Positions 35,526-45,433 are shown, counted from the first letter of the stretch. The stretch is DNA of 64,000 bases from Gammaproteobacteria bacterium RIFCSPHIGHO2_12_FULL_41_20 (GCA_001801575.1 MGYC01000030.1:27352-91351), one strand, 5' to 3'. Notes: generated by a model not told the origin, from the sequence alone. Made by a program: numbers and translations.

Positions 35526-36572
35526 ATGATGGATCTTTTAAAATCATCCCAATATGAATGGAAAGATAACCTTTCCGCGGAAGAATGGGATACTATACTC
35601 TCGAAATTAAATGGTCATCCACTTCAGTCAGCTCAATGGGGTGACTCCAGAAAGTCTTCATGTGGTATCAATTATTATCGGTGGGTCGCATTCAAGGGCG
35701 GTATTCCTGTGTTTTTAGCACGACTAGAAGAAAGATATTATTTGAAATTTTTTAAAATCGCATGGATTCCTAAGGGCCCAGTAACTTTAGATTATAGTGA
35801 TAAGGTGATAGAAAAGGAGTTTTTACATCAACTGAAAAAAAAACAATTTATTTTATGTGTTACTAACCCATGGAGAAGAATAGAGCCTATTAATAACATA
35901 AATTCTTACTATTATACCGTATGGATCGATTTAACTGTGGGTAAAGAAAAACTCTGGATGAACCTTCAAAAACAATGTCGTAATGATATTAAACGCGCTA
36001 AAAAACTGGGTGTTGTGATCAGTCAATCGGATTCTTTGGATGATCTTAATGCATTCTATAGCATTTGCGAAAGGGTTAGCAAAAGCAAGGGGTTTAGCTT
36101 GGGCAATGCCCATAACACAATGCATCATTTATTATTAAATCAATATGATTGTGACAGTGTTAAATCACATCTCTTTCTTGCTCGGTATGAGGGCAATATT
36201 TGTGGCGGTGCTTTTTTGATGAGATGCGGTGAGGGTGTTCATTATCTTTGGGGCGCGGTTGATCGCAATAAATATTCACATTTTTGTATAGGCGAAGCTT
36301 TGCAATGGGGGATCATTGAATGGGCTTCAGATAACAATTATAAAAAATATGATCTTGAAGGAATCTCATCAAAACAAAATAGTGGGGTGGATCATTTCAA
36401 GAAAAAGCTAGGAGGTACCATAATTGCTTACCCAAATATTCAAGTTTATCCATTATGCTTTGGTCGCCGATTTATTGCTATTTTAATAAAAATCTATTTA
36501 TTTATTACACCCACAATAAAAATGACTCTATCCTCCCTTAAAAAAGAGCATAAAGGGGTCTGGGGGGTATAA
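35526..36572 (+). CDS. FemAB-like GNAT-fold acyl/aminoacyltransferase
   Basis: This 348-residue protein belongs to the FemAB/BioF2-like group with two GNAT-type halves. QSAQWGDSRKSSCGIN opens the first half, WMNLQKQCRNDIKRAKKLGV is the core FemAB helix, and FLARYEGNICGGAFLMRCGE plus KYDLEGISSKQNSGVDHFKK lies in the second half. Family members add amino acids to peptidoglycan, or modify exopolysaccharide in exosortase loci. Next to asnB and glycosyltransferases, an aminoacyl or acyl modification of a surface glycan seems likely. It is the first gene of the island, in a rightward run ending with the second GT2. Confidence 0.8.
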   Translation: MMDLLKSSQYEWKDNLSAEEWDTILSKLNGHPLQSAQWGDSRKSSCGINYYRWVAFKGGIPVFLARLEERYYLKFFKIAWIPKGPVTLDYSDKVIEKEFLHQLKKKQFILCVTNPWRRIEPINNINSYYYTVWIDLTVGKEKLWMNLQKQCRNDIKRAKKLGVVISQSDSLDDLNAFYSICERVSKSKGFSLGNAHNTMHHLLLNQYDCDSVKSHLFLARYEGNICGGAFLMRCGEGVHYLWGAVDRNKYSHFCIGEALQWGIIEWASDNNYKKYDLEGISSKQNSGVDHFKKKLGGTIIAYPNIQVYPLCFGRRFIAILIKIYLFITPTIKMTLSSLKKEHKGVWGV

Positions 36573-36596
36573 AGGTTATTACAAGGATCACTGATT

Positions 36597-38492
36597 GTGT
36601 GCGCCATCTCCGGTATAATAAGTACCATTCCTGACTATTATCATAGTTCTTTTTTGGAACCTATCTTAAAAGCCATGATACATCGAGGGCCAGATGGAAC
36701 CAAGATAGAAATGTTAGAAAATGCGGGTTGTATTGGCCATAATCGACTTTCCATCATCGATTTGAATAGCCGAGCTGAACAACCTATGTGGGACACATCA
36801 CGTCGATTTTGTTTAAGTTTTAATGGGGAAATTTATAATTTTAAATCTCTTAGAAAAACACTCCGACAACAAGGTGTACAATTTTATACAGAGTCAGACA
36901 GTGAGGTCTTGGTTCAGGCCTGGGCAAAATGGGAAATAAATTCCCTACCCCATTTAGTGGGTATGTTTGCATTTGCACTATGGGATAATAAACTTCAGCA
37001 ATTATATTTAGTCCGAGATCGCATGGGTGAAAAGCCCTTATATTATGCTCCGATTAAGAATAATTTTAAAAATGGTATTGTATTTGCTTCCGAATTAAAG
37101 GGATTAATTAAATATCCTTTTATTGAAAAAAATATTTCTATGACTGCATTGAGTCATTATCTTAGTTTTAATTACACTCGCACAGAAGATGCTATTTTTC
37201 AGAACATTTATAAATTACCGCCGGCGTCTATTCTTCAATATAATTTGAAAACCGATGAATTAAACACAAAAGAATACTGGTCATTATCAAGTCACTTTAA
37301 TAATAAAATGCATCTAAGCTTTGAAGATGCAAAAAATCAATTAATGGGTTTGTTATCTGAGACAATTAAAGAAAAAATGATAGCAGATGTGCCACTGGGT
37401 GCATTTTTATCGGGAGGAATTGACTCTGCCACAATCGTTAATCACATGGCTAGAAATCATACTAGAACAGTCAACACTTACAGTATAGGATTTAAAGAAA
37501 AATCTTACAATGAACTTCCCTTAAGCCAGCTCACAGCAAACTATTTAAGGACAAATCATCAAACCAGAATTGTTACACCCACTATTCGTGATCTTATTCC
37601 ACAGATTGTTTCTTCATTTGATGAGCCTTTTGCTGATACTTCATTAATCCCAACTTATTTCTTATGTGCTTTTGGAAGGCAATTTATTACTGTGAGCCTG
37701 TCTGGAGATGGCGGAGACGAATTATTTGGTGGTTATGCCACCTATCAGGCGGATCGATATCATCGCTATTTTCGGCACCTGCCTTTGTTTTTTAAGAATA
37801 AATTAATGAGGTGGGGTCGCCGTATCCCCACCTCTTTTAATAAAGTAAGTTTTGATTACAAAATCAAACAATTTTTATACGGAAATCTTTTAGATTTTGA
37901 AAATGCTCATTTAAGTTGGCGAGAAGTTTTTAGTGAAGAACATAAGAAACTTATATTTCGACCCTATTTACACGAAGTATTTAACTATGATGTTAGAGAA
38001 CTATCCCGCAGATGGTTTAAAGATGTCGAAAATTGCCATTATCTTGATCAAGCCATGTATGTTGATATGAAAACATGGTTGGTTGACGATATATTAATTA
38101 AAGTAGATCAAACTTCTATGTCTCATTCTCTGGAAGTGCGAGCGCCCTTTCTAGATCATAGGTTAGTGGAATTTGCAGCTAAACTACCCATTGATTACAA
38201 AATTTATCGCAGCAATGGAAAGCGAATTTTGAAAGAAAGCCATAAAGATCAATTACCCCAGTTTTTATTTCATAAAGCAAAAAAGGGATTTAATTGTCCT
38301 GTTTCATACTGGTTAACTCATGAACTTTATGAGATGGCGTATGAAATAACAACAAGGTCTCAGATGTCTCATTGGTTTAACATGGGGGAAATTGAAAAAT
38401 TGTGGTTTGAACATCTAAAAGGAGTATGTGACAATGGGTATCGTTTATTTAATTTATTTTGCTTAGGGCTTTGGTGCCAAGCATATGTTTAA
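36597..38492 (+). CDS. asnB: Asparagine synthase-like amidotransferase
   Basis: This is a glutamine-hydrolysing amidotransferase of 631 residues. The GTG start gives an N-terminal Met followed at once by the catalytic cysteine (MCAISGIIS). Class II glutaminase motifs RGPDGTKIEM and LSFNGEIYN follow. The synthetase domain has the PP-loop SGGIDSATIVNHMA and VSLSGDGGDELFGGYATY. In polysaccharide loci, members often amidate a sugar uronic acid (WbpS-like) or another acid rather than aspartate. Its place between a FemAB-like gene and a GT2 gene suggests that role, but true asparagine synthesis is not excluded. Confidence 0.88.
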   Translation: MCAISGIISTIPDYYHSSFLEPILKAMIHRGPDGTKIEMLENAGCIGHNRLSIIDLNSRAEQPMWDTSRRFCLSFNGEIYNFKSLRKTLRQQGVQFYTESDSEVLVQAWAKWEINSLPHLVGMFAFALWDNKLQQLYLVRDRMGEKPLYYAPIKNNFKNGIVFASELKGLIKYPFIEKNISMTALSHYLSFNYTRTEDAIFQNIYKLPPASILQYNLKTDELNTKEYWSLSSHFNNKMHLSFEDAKNQLMGLLSETIKEKMIADVPLGAFLSGGIDSATIVNHMARNHTRTVNTYSIGFKEKSYNELPLSQLTANYLRTNHQTRIVTPTIRDLIPQIVSSFDEPFADTSLIPTYFLCAFGRQFITVSLSGDGGDELFGGYATYQADRYHRYFRHLPLFFKNKLMRWGRRIPTSFNKVSFDYKIKQFLYGNLLDFENAHLSWREVFSEEHKKLIFRPYLHEVFNYDVRELSRRWFKDVENCHYLDQAMYVDMKTWLVDDILIKVDQTSMSHSLEVRAPFLDHRLVEFAAKLPIDYKIYRSNGKRILKESHKDQLPQFLFHKAKKGFNCPVSYWLTHELYEMAYEITTRSQMSHWFNMGEIEKLWFEHLKGVCDNGYRLFNLFCLGLWCQAYV

Positions 38493-38503
38493 GGAGTAAC
38501 AAG

Positions 38504-39373
38504 TTGAGATTACCCATTTCCATTGTGATCCCAGCTTATAATGAAGAGGAAGGGATTGGCAAGACAATTAATGAAATTAAGGCTGTTTGTTATAGTGCTA
38601 AAATAGAAATTTTTGAAATTATAGTTGTTAATGATGGCTCAACAGATAAAACGGAAGAGAAATTGAGAGACTTGGGCGTCTCTATTATCTCTCATCCTCA
38701 TAATATTGGCTACGGACGTTCACTCAAAGATGGAATCATTGCGGCTCAATATGACACCATTGTTATAACTGATGCGGATTGTACTTATCCTTTTAATAGG
38801 GTTCCTACCTTGCTTAAGGAATATAGTAAAGGCTTTGATATGGTGGTAGGAGCAAGAATGGGCAAGTATTATCAAGAATCTTTACTAAAAAACCCGCTAC
38901 GTCGAATTTTACGGTTCGTCGTCGAATTTAGTGCGGAGAGAAAAATTCCAGATATTAACTCCGGATTAAGAGTATTTAGTAAGGAGAAACTATTGCCGAT
39001 TTTACCCAAACTCTGTAATACGTTTAGTTTTACAACCTCCATGACGTTAGCATTTATGATGACAGGAAAATTTGTAAAATATATTGAAATTCCATATAAC
39101 AAACGTAATGGGCAAACAAAGGTAAGATTATTTAAAGATTCATTAAGAACTTTACAATATATTTTACAAGCCATTAATTATTATAATCCTTTAAAATTAT
39201 TTGTATTATTTGCAGCCTTTTGTCTCATATTATCTTTTTTATTCTTTTTCTTAGGTATTTTTACCCATTGGAAAACGCTTTTTTCTTTTGGAATTGGATC
39301 TGCTTTATTGAGTTTAGTTATACTATGTGTTGGTTTGTTGGCCGACTCCCTAAAACAAATTATTGATAAATAA
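38504..39373 (+). CDS. GT2 glycosyltransferase, DPM/GtrB-like
   Basis: This is a family 2 glycosyltransferase (about 289 residues) that probably moves a sugar from a nucleotide donor to undecaprenyl phosphate. ISIVIPAYNEEEGIGKTINE, VVNDGSTDKTEE and TDADCTYPF carry the nucleotide- and metal-binding acids. Two transmembrane helices end the protein (FVLFAAFCLILSFLFFF and a following one). I set the start at TTG 38504, which has AAGGAG seven bases upstream and gives the normal N-terminus; the frame is open further back into asnB. Confidence 0.85.
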   Translation: MRLPISIVIPAYNEEEGIGKTINEIKAVCYSAKIEIFEIIVVNDGSTDKTEEKLRDLGVSIISHPHNIGYGRSLKDGIIAAQYDTIVITDADCTYPFNRVPTLLKEYSKGFDMVVGARMGKYYQESLLKNPLRRILRFVVEFSAERKIPDINSGLRVFSKEKLLPILPKLCNTFSFTTSMTLAFMMTGKFVKYIEIPYNKRNGQTKVRLFKDSLRTLQYILQAINYYNPLKLFVLFAAFCLILSFLFFFLGIFTHWKTLFSFGIGSALLSLVILCVGLLADSLKQIIDK

Positions 39374-39375
39374 CT

Positions 39376-39447
39376 ATGAATGATATCATTATCGTGGGAT
39401 CAGGACCCGCAGGAATCCTTAAGAGCTCAAAAAGTTTTGAACAATAA
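39376..39447 (+). pseudogene. Remnant of an FAD/NAD-binding oxidoreductase
   Basis: A 23-codon frame starts MNDIIIVGSGPAGI, a textbook dinucleotide-binding N-terminus (GxGxxG), then diverges to LKSSKSFEQ and stops. The real protein would be hundreds of residues long (for example a GMC-type or UDP-galactopyranose mutase-like enzyme). The following 240 bp up to the flippase start hold only an unrecognised short open frame (39447-39644), probably debris. Confidence 0.55.
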
Positions 39448-39687
39448 TGCTGTACATAATGGATTCAAAAAATGCAATGGCTCAAATTTTTAGTGAGTGT
39501 AGTAATGATATTAAGTGTGTTGCAGATTTTTCTAAAAATTTAAATCCTGGATTTCGTTTATCAGATGACTCAAGTTTTCCAATAATAAATATTGATGATT
39601 TTGTTCAAAACTATGGGAAGAAACAATATTATATGCCATTGTAGATTAATTTTCAGTAAAATTAATAGGACGTTTTTTAGAACTTCC

Positions 39688-41208
39688 ATGAGCCTTAAAA
39701 AAAATACTTTTTCCAATTTCATTGGATTTTTTTACACAGCTTTAATTGGCTTAATTATTCTTCCTCTTTATTTAAAATATCTGGGTATTTCAGCATTTGG
39801 CTTGATTGGATTATTTACTGTATTAAAAGCTTGGTTTCGGGCATTTGATTTAAGTTTAATACCAACTTTTTCTCGTGAAGTAGCTTTTAACCGTAACAAT
39901 GCTACGGGTATCTATGAAATTAGACTGCTTATGCGCAGCTTGGAAGTGTTATTTTTTATTGTAAATATTCTTATTATTTTTACAGCCATACTGAGTTGTA
40001 AGTGGATCGTCCATTCTTGGTTGCAAATTGAAAATATTGATTATGCACAAGCGGCTTTTTCTATAATTCTAATGATTATTATTATTTCTGTGGGTTGGTT
40101 TTCTGATCTTTATCGTGCTGTGATCCAAGGAATGGAAGATCAGGTTTGGTTAAATGTTGCAAATATATTTATTTTAAGTTTGCAGTATATTGGCGGGTTA
40201 ATATTACTTCGTTGGTTTACTCATAACCCTGTGCATTATTTTGAATATCAATTAATGATTGCAGTAGTGGATGTATTTCTTGTTAGGACTAAAGCATATC
40301 GATTGATACCAAATGCTTCTGATCATAAATATATTTATTTTTCATGGAATGCTATAAAACGAATTTTATTGTTTGCAAGTTCATTGGCTTATACAGGTAC
40401 ACTTTGGTTATTGCTGACGCAACTTGATAAACTTTTATTATCGCATATTCTACCTTTATCAAAATATGGGTATTTTATTTTGGTAGCTTTGATCTCAGGA
40501 GGGATTTTGCAATTTTCAGCGCCCATCAGCCAAGCAATATTACCAAGAATGACGTTTCTTTTATCTCAAGGGAAAAAAGAAGAAATGCTGCAACTTTATT
40601 GTAATGCAACCCAAATTACCGCTGTATTGGTTTTTTCATTATCTGGCATTATTGCGGTTTTTGGTAGAGAGCTTATCTATGCATGGACTGGAAATATAAT
40701 AGCTGCGCATTGGATTGCGCCTATTTTATTTTGGTATGCATTAGGTAATGCTGTTTGTACTATGCAGTCCTTTCAATATTATCTACAATGTGCTTCAGGT
40801 AATTTAAGACTGCATGTTGTTTTTTATACTATTTTTAGCATAATTGCTGTTCCCAGCATTTTTTTTGCAGCGTATTTTTATGGGCCCATAGGGACAGGTA
40901 TAGCCTGGTTGTTAATACAATGTACTATATTTGTAGGTTGGTCTCCGATCGTGCATCGTAAGTATGCGCCAGGCATACATCGAGTATGGATATTAAGAGA
41001 TATTATGTCGATATTTTTAGCAGTTACTATTACTTTATTTTGTTTAAGAATGGTTTTTATTCATTTTGAGTGGATGTCTAGAATTGAAGTGTTTATCATT
41101 CTTTGTGGCTTTGGTATTGTAGTATTAATGGGGGGAGCTTTAGCTTCTAGTGCCTGTCGCAATTTTTTTGCGCCAACATTTGGGAAGAAAGAGGTTTTGA
41201 AGGTATGA
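39688..41208 (+). CDS. Polysaccharide flippase (Wzx/MATE-like)
   Basis: This is an integral membrane protein of about 506 residues with some 12-14 predicted helices, matching the Wzx/oligosaccharide flippase group that moves lipid-linked repeat units to the periplasm. The N-terminal FSNFIGFFYTALIGLIILPL and SFGLIGLF-like helix 2 region, plus SQAILPRMTFLLSQGKKEEM, are typical. I set the start at ATG 39688 (MSLKKNTFSNF), since the frame open upstream to 39592 overlaps gene debris. Its stop overlaps the next gene's start. Confidence 0.82.
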   Translation: MSLKKNTFSNFIGFFYTALIGLIILPLYLKYLGISAFGLIGLFTVLKAWFRAFDLSLIPTFSREVAFNRNNATGIYEIRLLMRSLEVLFFIVNILIIFTAILSCKWIVHSWLQIENIDYAQAAFSIILMIIIISVGWFSDLYRAVIQGMEDQVWLNVANIFILSLQYIGGLILLRWFTHNPVHYFEYQLMIAVVDVFLVRTKAYRLIPNASDHKYIYFSWNAIKRILLFASSLAYTGTLWLLLTQLDKLLLSHILPLSKYGYFILVALISGGILQFSAPISQAILPRMTFLLSQGKKEEMLQLYCNATQITAVLVFSLSGIIAVFGRELIYAWTGNIIAAHWIAPILFWYALGNAVCTMQSFQYYLQCASGNLRLHVVFYTIFSIIAVPSIFFAAYFYGPIGTGIAWLLIQCTIFVGWSPIVHRKYAPGIHRVWILRDIMSIFLAVTITLFCLRMVFIHFEWMSRIEVFIILCGFGIVVLMGGALASSACRNFFAPTFGKKEVLKV

Positions 41209-42236
41209 TCCGAATGGAAAAAGAAATAATGCAATGTTGGCAGTATCAGGATCCTCTTTTAGTAAGTATTGTGTGTTTTAGTTACAATCTGGAAAGATAC
41301 ATTGAAGATGCTATTAAAAGTTTTTTAGTTCAAGAAACGACTTTTCCGTTTGAAATTATCATTCATGATGATGCTTCGATAGACAGTACTCAAGAAATTA
41401 TAAAAGATTATGTAAAAAAATATCCTAATCTTATTAAGCCTATTTTTCAAAAAGAAAATCAATGTTCACAGCCTGGAAAAAATTTTCGGTTTATTCAGAC
41501 GATGGTTCTTCCTCAGGCGAGAGGAAAATATGTCGCCTTATGTGATGGGGATGATTGTTGGATCGATGCGAATAAATTACAAATTCAAGTAGAAGAAATG
41601 CAAAAAAACCCTAAGTGTCATATCAGTTTTCATCCTATCTTACTTAGATCTGATCACAAGCCGGATAAAATTGTGGCTAATCATACTTCACATCAAAAAA
41701 TATATCCGGTCAGAAAAGTAATCCTTGGCGGAGCTTTGTTTTGTCATACTTCTGCTACTATGATCAAAAAGGATGTTATTGATAATCTTCCAAAATGGTA
41801 TTTTGACGTTCAAATAGGTGATTATTTTCTACAGATTCTTGCGGCTTTGCCTAGTGGGGCACTTTACATTAACAAAGTAATGTCTGTGTACAGAACAGAT
41901 ACCATCAATGGTTGGTCAGAGAAAATGGCTAAAGAAAAAAACCGAGTTTATAATTATTTTATAGGCATGTTGGCATCTCTTGCAGATGTTGATGCATATA
42001 CCAATTTCGAGTATATGTCAGAATTTAATATTATCAGAAGAAAATTATGTTTTTCTATGTGTAGAAACCCAGTATTTTCTCTTGAAGAAAGGAGGGAAAT
42101 TTATCTTCAATATCGAGATAAATTGGATTTAAAAGATAAAATTATCTGGTATTTAGTTTATAACAATCAACTGATTTTTAAATGGGTTCATAAACTAGAA
42201 AAACAAATAAGAAGATCTCCGCTTATTAGTCGTTGA
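41205..42236 (+). CDS. GT2 family glycosyltransferase
   Basis: This is a family 2 glycosyltransferase, 343 residues. LVSIVCFSYNLERYIEDAIK, IIHDDASIDSTQEII and YVALCDGDDCWI (the DxD-like metal site) define the GT-A fold. The C-terminal part is basic and probably peripheral to the membrane. Start ATG 41205 overlaps the flippase stop (ATGA), so the two are coupled; ATG 41214 is possible. Its 3' end overlaps the convergent galU by 11 bp. Confidence 0.87.
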   Translation: MIRMEKEIMQCWQYQDPLLVSIVCFSYNLERYIEDAIKSFLVQETTFPFEIIIHDDASIDSTQEIIKDYVKKYPNLIKPIFQKENQCSQPGKNFRFIQTMVLPQARGKYVALCDGDDCWIDANKLQIQVEEMQKNPKCHISFHPILLRSDHKPDKIVANHTSHQKIYPVRKVILGGALFCHTSATMIKKDVIDNLPKWYFDVQIGDYFLQILAALPSGALYINKVMSVYRTDTINGWSEKMAKEKNRVYNYFIGMLASLADVDAYTNFEYMSEFNIIRRKLCFSMCRNPVFSLEERREIYLQYRDKLDLKDKIIWYLVYNNQLIFKWVHKLEKQIRRSPLISR

Positions 42237-43119
42237 TGCTAATTTGCCAACGCTTAAGCATGCGTTTAAAATCATTTTTTAATGTGGGATGTTGTAATGC
42301 ATAAGCAATGGTTGCTTCTAAATAGCATACTTTATCACCACAATCGTAGTGATTTCCAGGAATTTTCATTGCAAATACGCGTTCTTTTTTAATTAGTGCA
42401 TCAATAGCATCCGTTAATTGATATTCTCCATTTTTTCCAGGAGAGATCGTATTTAGGCAATGGAAAATTTCAGGAGTTAAAATATATCGACCGACAATGC
42501 CATGATTTGATGGAGCGTCTTTGGGTTTTGGTTTTTCTACAATAGCGTTGATTTCAAAAAAACTTTGATCTACTATTTTTTCTGTTGGCTTAACAACGCC
42601 ATATTGTTCGGCGTGTTGTTTTTCAAACAAATTAACTGCAACGATGCTTTGTTGTGTTTCCTTGAATATTTCTACCATGACTTGTAAACAGTTTTTTGGT
42701 TTAGCATCTATTAAATCATCAGCCAAAATAACAGCAAATGCCTCATTACCTATAAAAGGTTCTGCACACAGTATGGCATGTCCAAGCCCCAATGCTTGTG
42801 ATTGACGAATATAGGCACAACGAAGATAAGAAGGTAAAATATTTCTGACAATTTCTAATAACTCACTTTTTTCTTGCTGTCCCAGTTTAGTTTCTAACTC
42901 CACATTAGAGTCAAAGTGATCTTCAATGGGACGTTTGGTTTCGCTTGTAATAAAAATTATTTCAGTGAATCCCGCAGCAATGGCTTCTTCTACTGCATAC
43001 TGAATAAGAGGTTTATCAACAATGGGAAGCATTTCTTTAGGCGTTGCTTTGGTGGCAGGTAGAAAACGAGTGCCAAGACCAGCGACAGGAAATATTGCTT
43101 TTTTTAATCTTAACGTCAT
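42226..43119 (-). CDS. galU: UTP-glucose-1-phosphate uridylyltransferase GalU
   Basis: GalU makes UDP-glucose for polysaccharides. The 297 residues have AIFPVAGLGTRFLPATKATP near the start, MLPIVDKPLIQYAVEEAIAA, ILADDLIDAKP and a C-terminal CGDKVCYLEATIAYALQHP, all diagnostic. It is read opposite to the island's main direction and overlaps the preceding GT2 gene tail to tail. A palindromic repeat lies upstream (43204-43274). Confidence 0.96.
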   Translation of the reverse strand: MTLRLKKAIFPVAGLGTRFLPATKATPKEMLPIVDKPLIQYAVEEAIAAGFTEIIFITSETKRPIEDHFDSNVELETKLGQQEKSELLEIVRNILPSYLRCAYIRQSQALGLGHAILCAEPFIGNEAFAVILADDLIDAKPKNCLQVMVEIFKETQQSIVAVNLFEKQHAEQYGVVKPTEKIVDQSFFEINAIVEKPKPKDAPSNHGIVGRYILTPEIFHCLNTISPGKNGEYQLTDAIDALIKKERVFAMKIPGNHYDCGDKVCYLEATIAYALQHPTLKNDFKRMLKRWQISIND

Positions 43120-43203
43120 GAAATAAGATCCCTCAATATTTTCTTATCGGGTATAGATTAATTAAGTTTAAGAATAAATTCAATGATAAAACGTTAAATC
43201 TTA

Positions 43204-43274
43204 TATACTCGAAATTTTTCAATTTTAGGTGGTTAAAATGACAGATTGCCAGAGATTGAAACGCTTCAGGTATA
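43204..43274. repeat. Palindromic repeat family A, long form
   Basis: This 71-bp copy runs from TATACTCGAAATTTTTC to GAAACGCTTCAGGTATA and contains TTTTAGGTGGTTAAAATGAC followed by AGATTGCCAGAGATTG, which the 53-bp copy at 8909-8961 lacks. Its right end supplies the last codons and stop of the membrane protein gene at 43266. Confidence 0.75.
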
Positions 43275-44552
43275 TTTGGCAGTTAGAAGTGTTTTGCCTA
43301 ATAAGCCTCCTAAACAGAAAATCAAAAAATAAGAATAAAAAGAATAAGAAGGTAAGAGTGGTTCAAAAATTGCTACAAAAGCAGTATTAACTAATATTGT
43401 TAAAAGAGAAAGCCATATATAAATAGAGTAAAAACTAGTATTTCCATTGCGTGGTATAAAAATACGAATACTGGATGTAAAAAAAGCAATAAAGAAAAAT
43501 AAAAAAATGGAAATGTCTCCAAAAAAAGAAATTAATTTCCAAAAATAAAATAGCGAATTCTCTTTTATTGCATGCCAATAAAGTACTTTACTGATATTTA
43601 GCGCAATAGCTTCTTTTTGGTAGGTAGCTATTTCTCCAAGGATTGAGTCATTTGCTTGTAAAATAGATGGATAAACAGCTGTATAATATGCATAAGTTGC
43701 ATGAAACCCTTGTGCTGGTTTCATTGCAAGCATAGAAGAATTTTTAGTAAGTTTTAGTTCTTCCAGTTGTTTGATTAGGGACAGGAAAAGATTTTTTTCT
43801 GTACTATTTTCAAAAAATTGCGCTGCATCGGTATTGGATAAAAAAAGTGCTTGAACAATTAGTTGAGTTCCAATAAATGGAACATCTGCAAAATGACCAT
43901 GTTTTAAAAGATGGTAACTACGATTGATAATGGCAGTTGCAGTAATAGAAAGTATCATGATGAGTAAGGTAAGGAAGATTTTTTTTATAGGGATTTTTTT
44001 CCATCCATACCATGCTACTAATAGCATAAATAAGAAGTAAAAATAATAAAACTGAGCGCGTGTTAATATAAGGATGTTAGTAAAAATGACTAATAAAATT
44101 AGTTTTTTTATATTAAAAGTATAAAAACACTCTACGAGCAATGAAAAAGTAACAATAAAAACAGGAAATGCAATTGCTTCCGAGCATATTGTTTGCAGTG
44201 TCTGATAATAAATAAAAATTAAGGACACAGTAAGCAATAAGATGAATAAAATAGATAGTCCTGATATAAGCAGATGCTTATGTAACCATCTGCTTATATA
44301 TAATAAGGACAACAATGAAAAAACACACTGAACCCACATGACTATTTCAAGTTGATGTTTTCCAAATCCACGAAATAGCCAAACAAAAGTAGGGTATATG
44401 GGAGGTCTTGTTGCGTAGGAAAAGATATAGGAGGTGGAATCGAAATCTAGTTTAGGAGCTGATTCAAAAACGTATGCTATTAATAAGAGACATACTGCTA
44501 CAATTGGGCTCCAAAACATTAGCTTATTATGCATGCGATCGCTATTAATCAT
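43266..44552 (-). CDS. Polytopic membrane protein, GT-C glycosyltransferase-like
   Basis: This 428-residue protein has about ten predicted transmembrane helices. LDFDSTSYIFSYATRPPIYP near residue 35 resembles the first periplasmic loop of GT-C enzymes (mannosyltransferase or ArnT-like), where acidic residues bind the lipid-linked donor. It is probably a membrane glycosyltransferase using polyprenyl-phosphate sugar, which fits the GT2/DPM-like enzyme nearby, but the family match is loose. AGGAAAG precedes the ATG. It is divergent from the methyltransferase gene, and its last codons fall in a palindromic repeat. Confidence 0.6.
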   Translation of the reverse strand: MINSDRMHNKLMFWSPIVAVCLLLIAYVFESAPKLDFDSTSYIFSYATRPPIYPTFVWLFRGFGKHQLEIVMWVQCVFSLLSLLYISRWLHKHLLISGLSILFILLLTVSLIFIYYQTLQTICSEAIAFPVFIVTFSLLVECFYTFNIKKLILLVIFTNILILTRAQFYYFYFLFMLLVAWYGWKKIPIKKIFLTLLIMILSITATAIINRSYHLLKHGHFADVPFIGTQLIVQALFLSNTDAAQFFENSTEKNLFLSLIKQLEELKLTKNSSMLAMKPAQGFHATYAYYTAVYPSILQANDSILGEIATYQKEAIALNISKVLYWHAIKENSLFYFWKLISFFGDISIFLFFFIAFFTSSIRIFIPRNGNTSFYSIYIWLSLLTILVNTAFVAIFEPLLPSYSFYSYFLIFCLGGLLGKTLLTAKYT

Positions 44553-44691
44553 ATATTTTCTTTCCTGAAAGTTTTAATAGAATTTGCGTTCCATTTACCT
44601 GTAAGTTATAAGATCTATTGTGAGAAGGAGAGTTTTTGTTTTCAATAGCCATATTCTGAATAAAACCATTGATTAAGTAAAGGAATTGTTC

Positions 44692-45363
44692 ATGTCAATA
44701 GATAACTATGCTATGCAAAAACCAGGAGGATTGATTGATCGATTAGCATTGAAAAAAAGATTGCAAATGTTACAGGTTTTTTTAAAGGAATTTCCGGAGA
44801 ATACTTTTAATCAGGTGTTAGATGTGGGAGTTACAGCGGAGAAAAATTCAATTTCATCTAATTTTTTTGAAAAATATTTTCCTAATAAAAATAAAATTAT
44901 TGCATTTTCTACGCAAGACGCTTCTTTTCTCGAAAAAATATATACGGGTTTAATATTTAAAATGGGTGATGTAAAAAAATCGCCTTTTCGTGATGGGGAA
45001 ATCGATATTGTATTTTCATCCGCAGTAATTGAGCATGTAGGCTCCTTAAACAATCAAAAGCAAATGCTTGCAGAATGTTATCGTATTGCAAAAAAGGGTG
45101 TTTTTATCACTACACCTAATCGATGGTATCCCGTTGACCTTCATACCATATTGCCTTTGATTCATTGGCTACCTAAAAAACTTCATCGAATAATTCTTAA
45201 AATGATTGGATTACCTTTTTATTCTACTGAAAAAAACTTAAATTTACTGGACGAAAATAATCTCCGTCATTTTTGTAAGGAATTAAATATTCAAAATTTT
45301 ACCGTGAAAAAAATTACTACATTTGGTTTTGTCAGTAATTTGATGTTGATTATTAAAAAGTAA
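44692..45363 (+). CDS. Class I SAM-dependent methyltransferase
   Basis: This is a Rossmann-fold methyltransferase, about 223 residues. NQVLDVGVTAEKNSIS is a variant motif I, FKMGDVKKSPFRDGEIDIVF carries the acidic motif and motif II, and AECYRIAKKGVFITTPNRW is the usual Methyltransf_11 strand 5 region. The substrate is probably a sugar or glycan of the adjacent island but cannot be seen. I chose ATG 44692 with AAAGGAA upstream; a TTG six bases earlier is less likely. It is the last island gene before the second SUF half. Confidence 0.78.
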   Translation: MSIDNYAMQKPGGLIDRLALKKRLQMLQVFLKEFPENTFNQVLDVGVTAEKNSISSNFFEKYFPNKNKIIAFSTQDASFLEKIYTGLIFKMGDVKKSPFRDGEIDIVFSSAVIEHVGSLNNQKQMLAECYRIAKKGVFITTPNRWYPVDLHTILPLIHWLPKKLHRIILKMIGLPFYSTEKNLNLLDENNLRHFCKELNIQNFTVKKITTFGFVSNLMLIIKK

Positions 45364-45433
45364 TATATAAATATGTGTTACGCAGTCTGCATAATGTCAA
45401 CCTTTGTTATAATTGCTACCCTGATTTGAACCA

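Noticed and set aside
39447..39644. A separate 65-residue gene
   Set aside because: There is no recognisable domain or ribosome-binding site, and it sits in the remains of a broken oxidoreductase gene.
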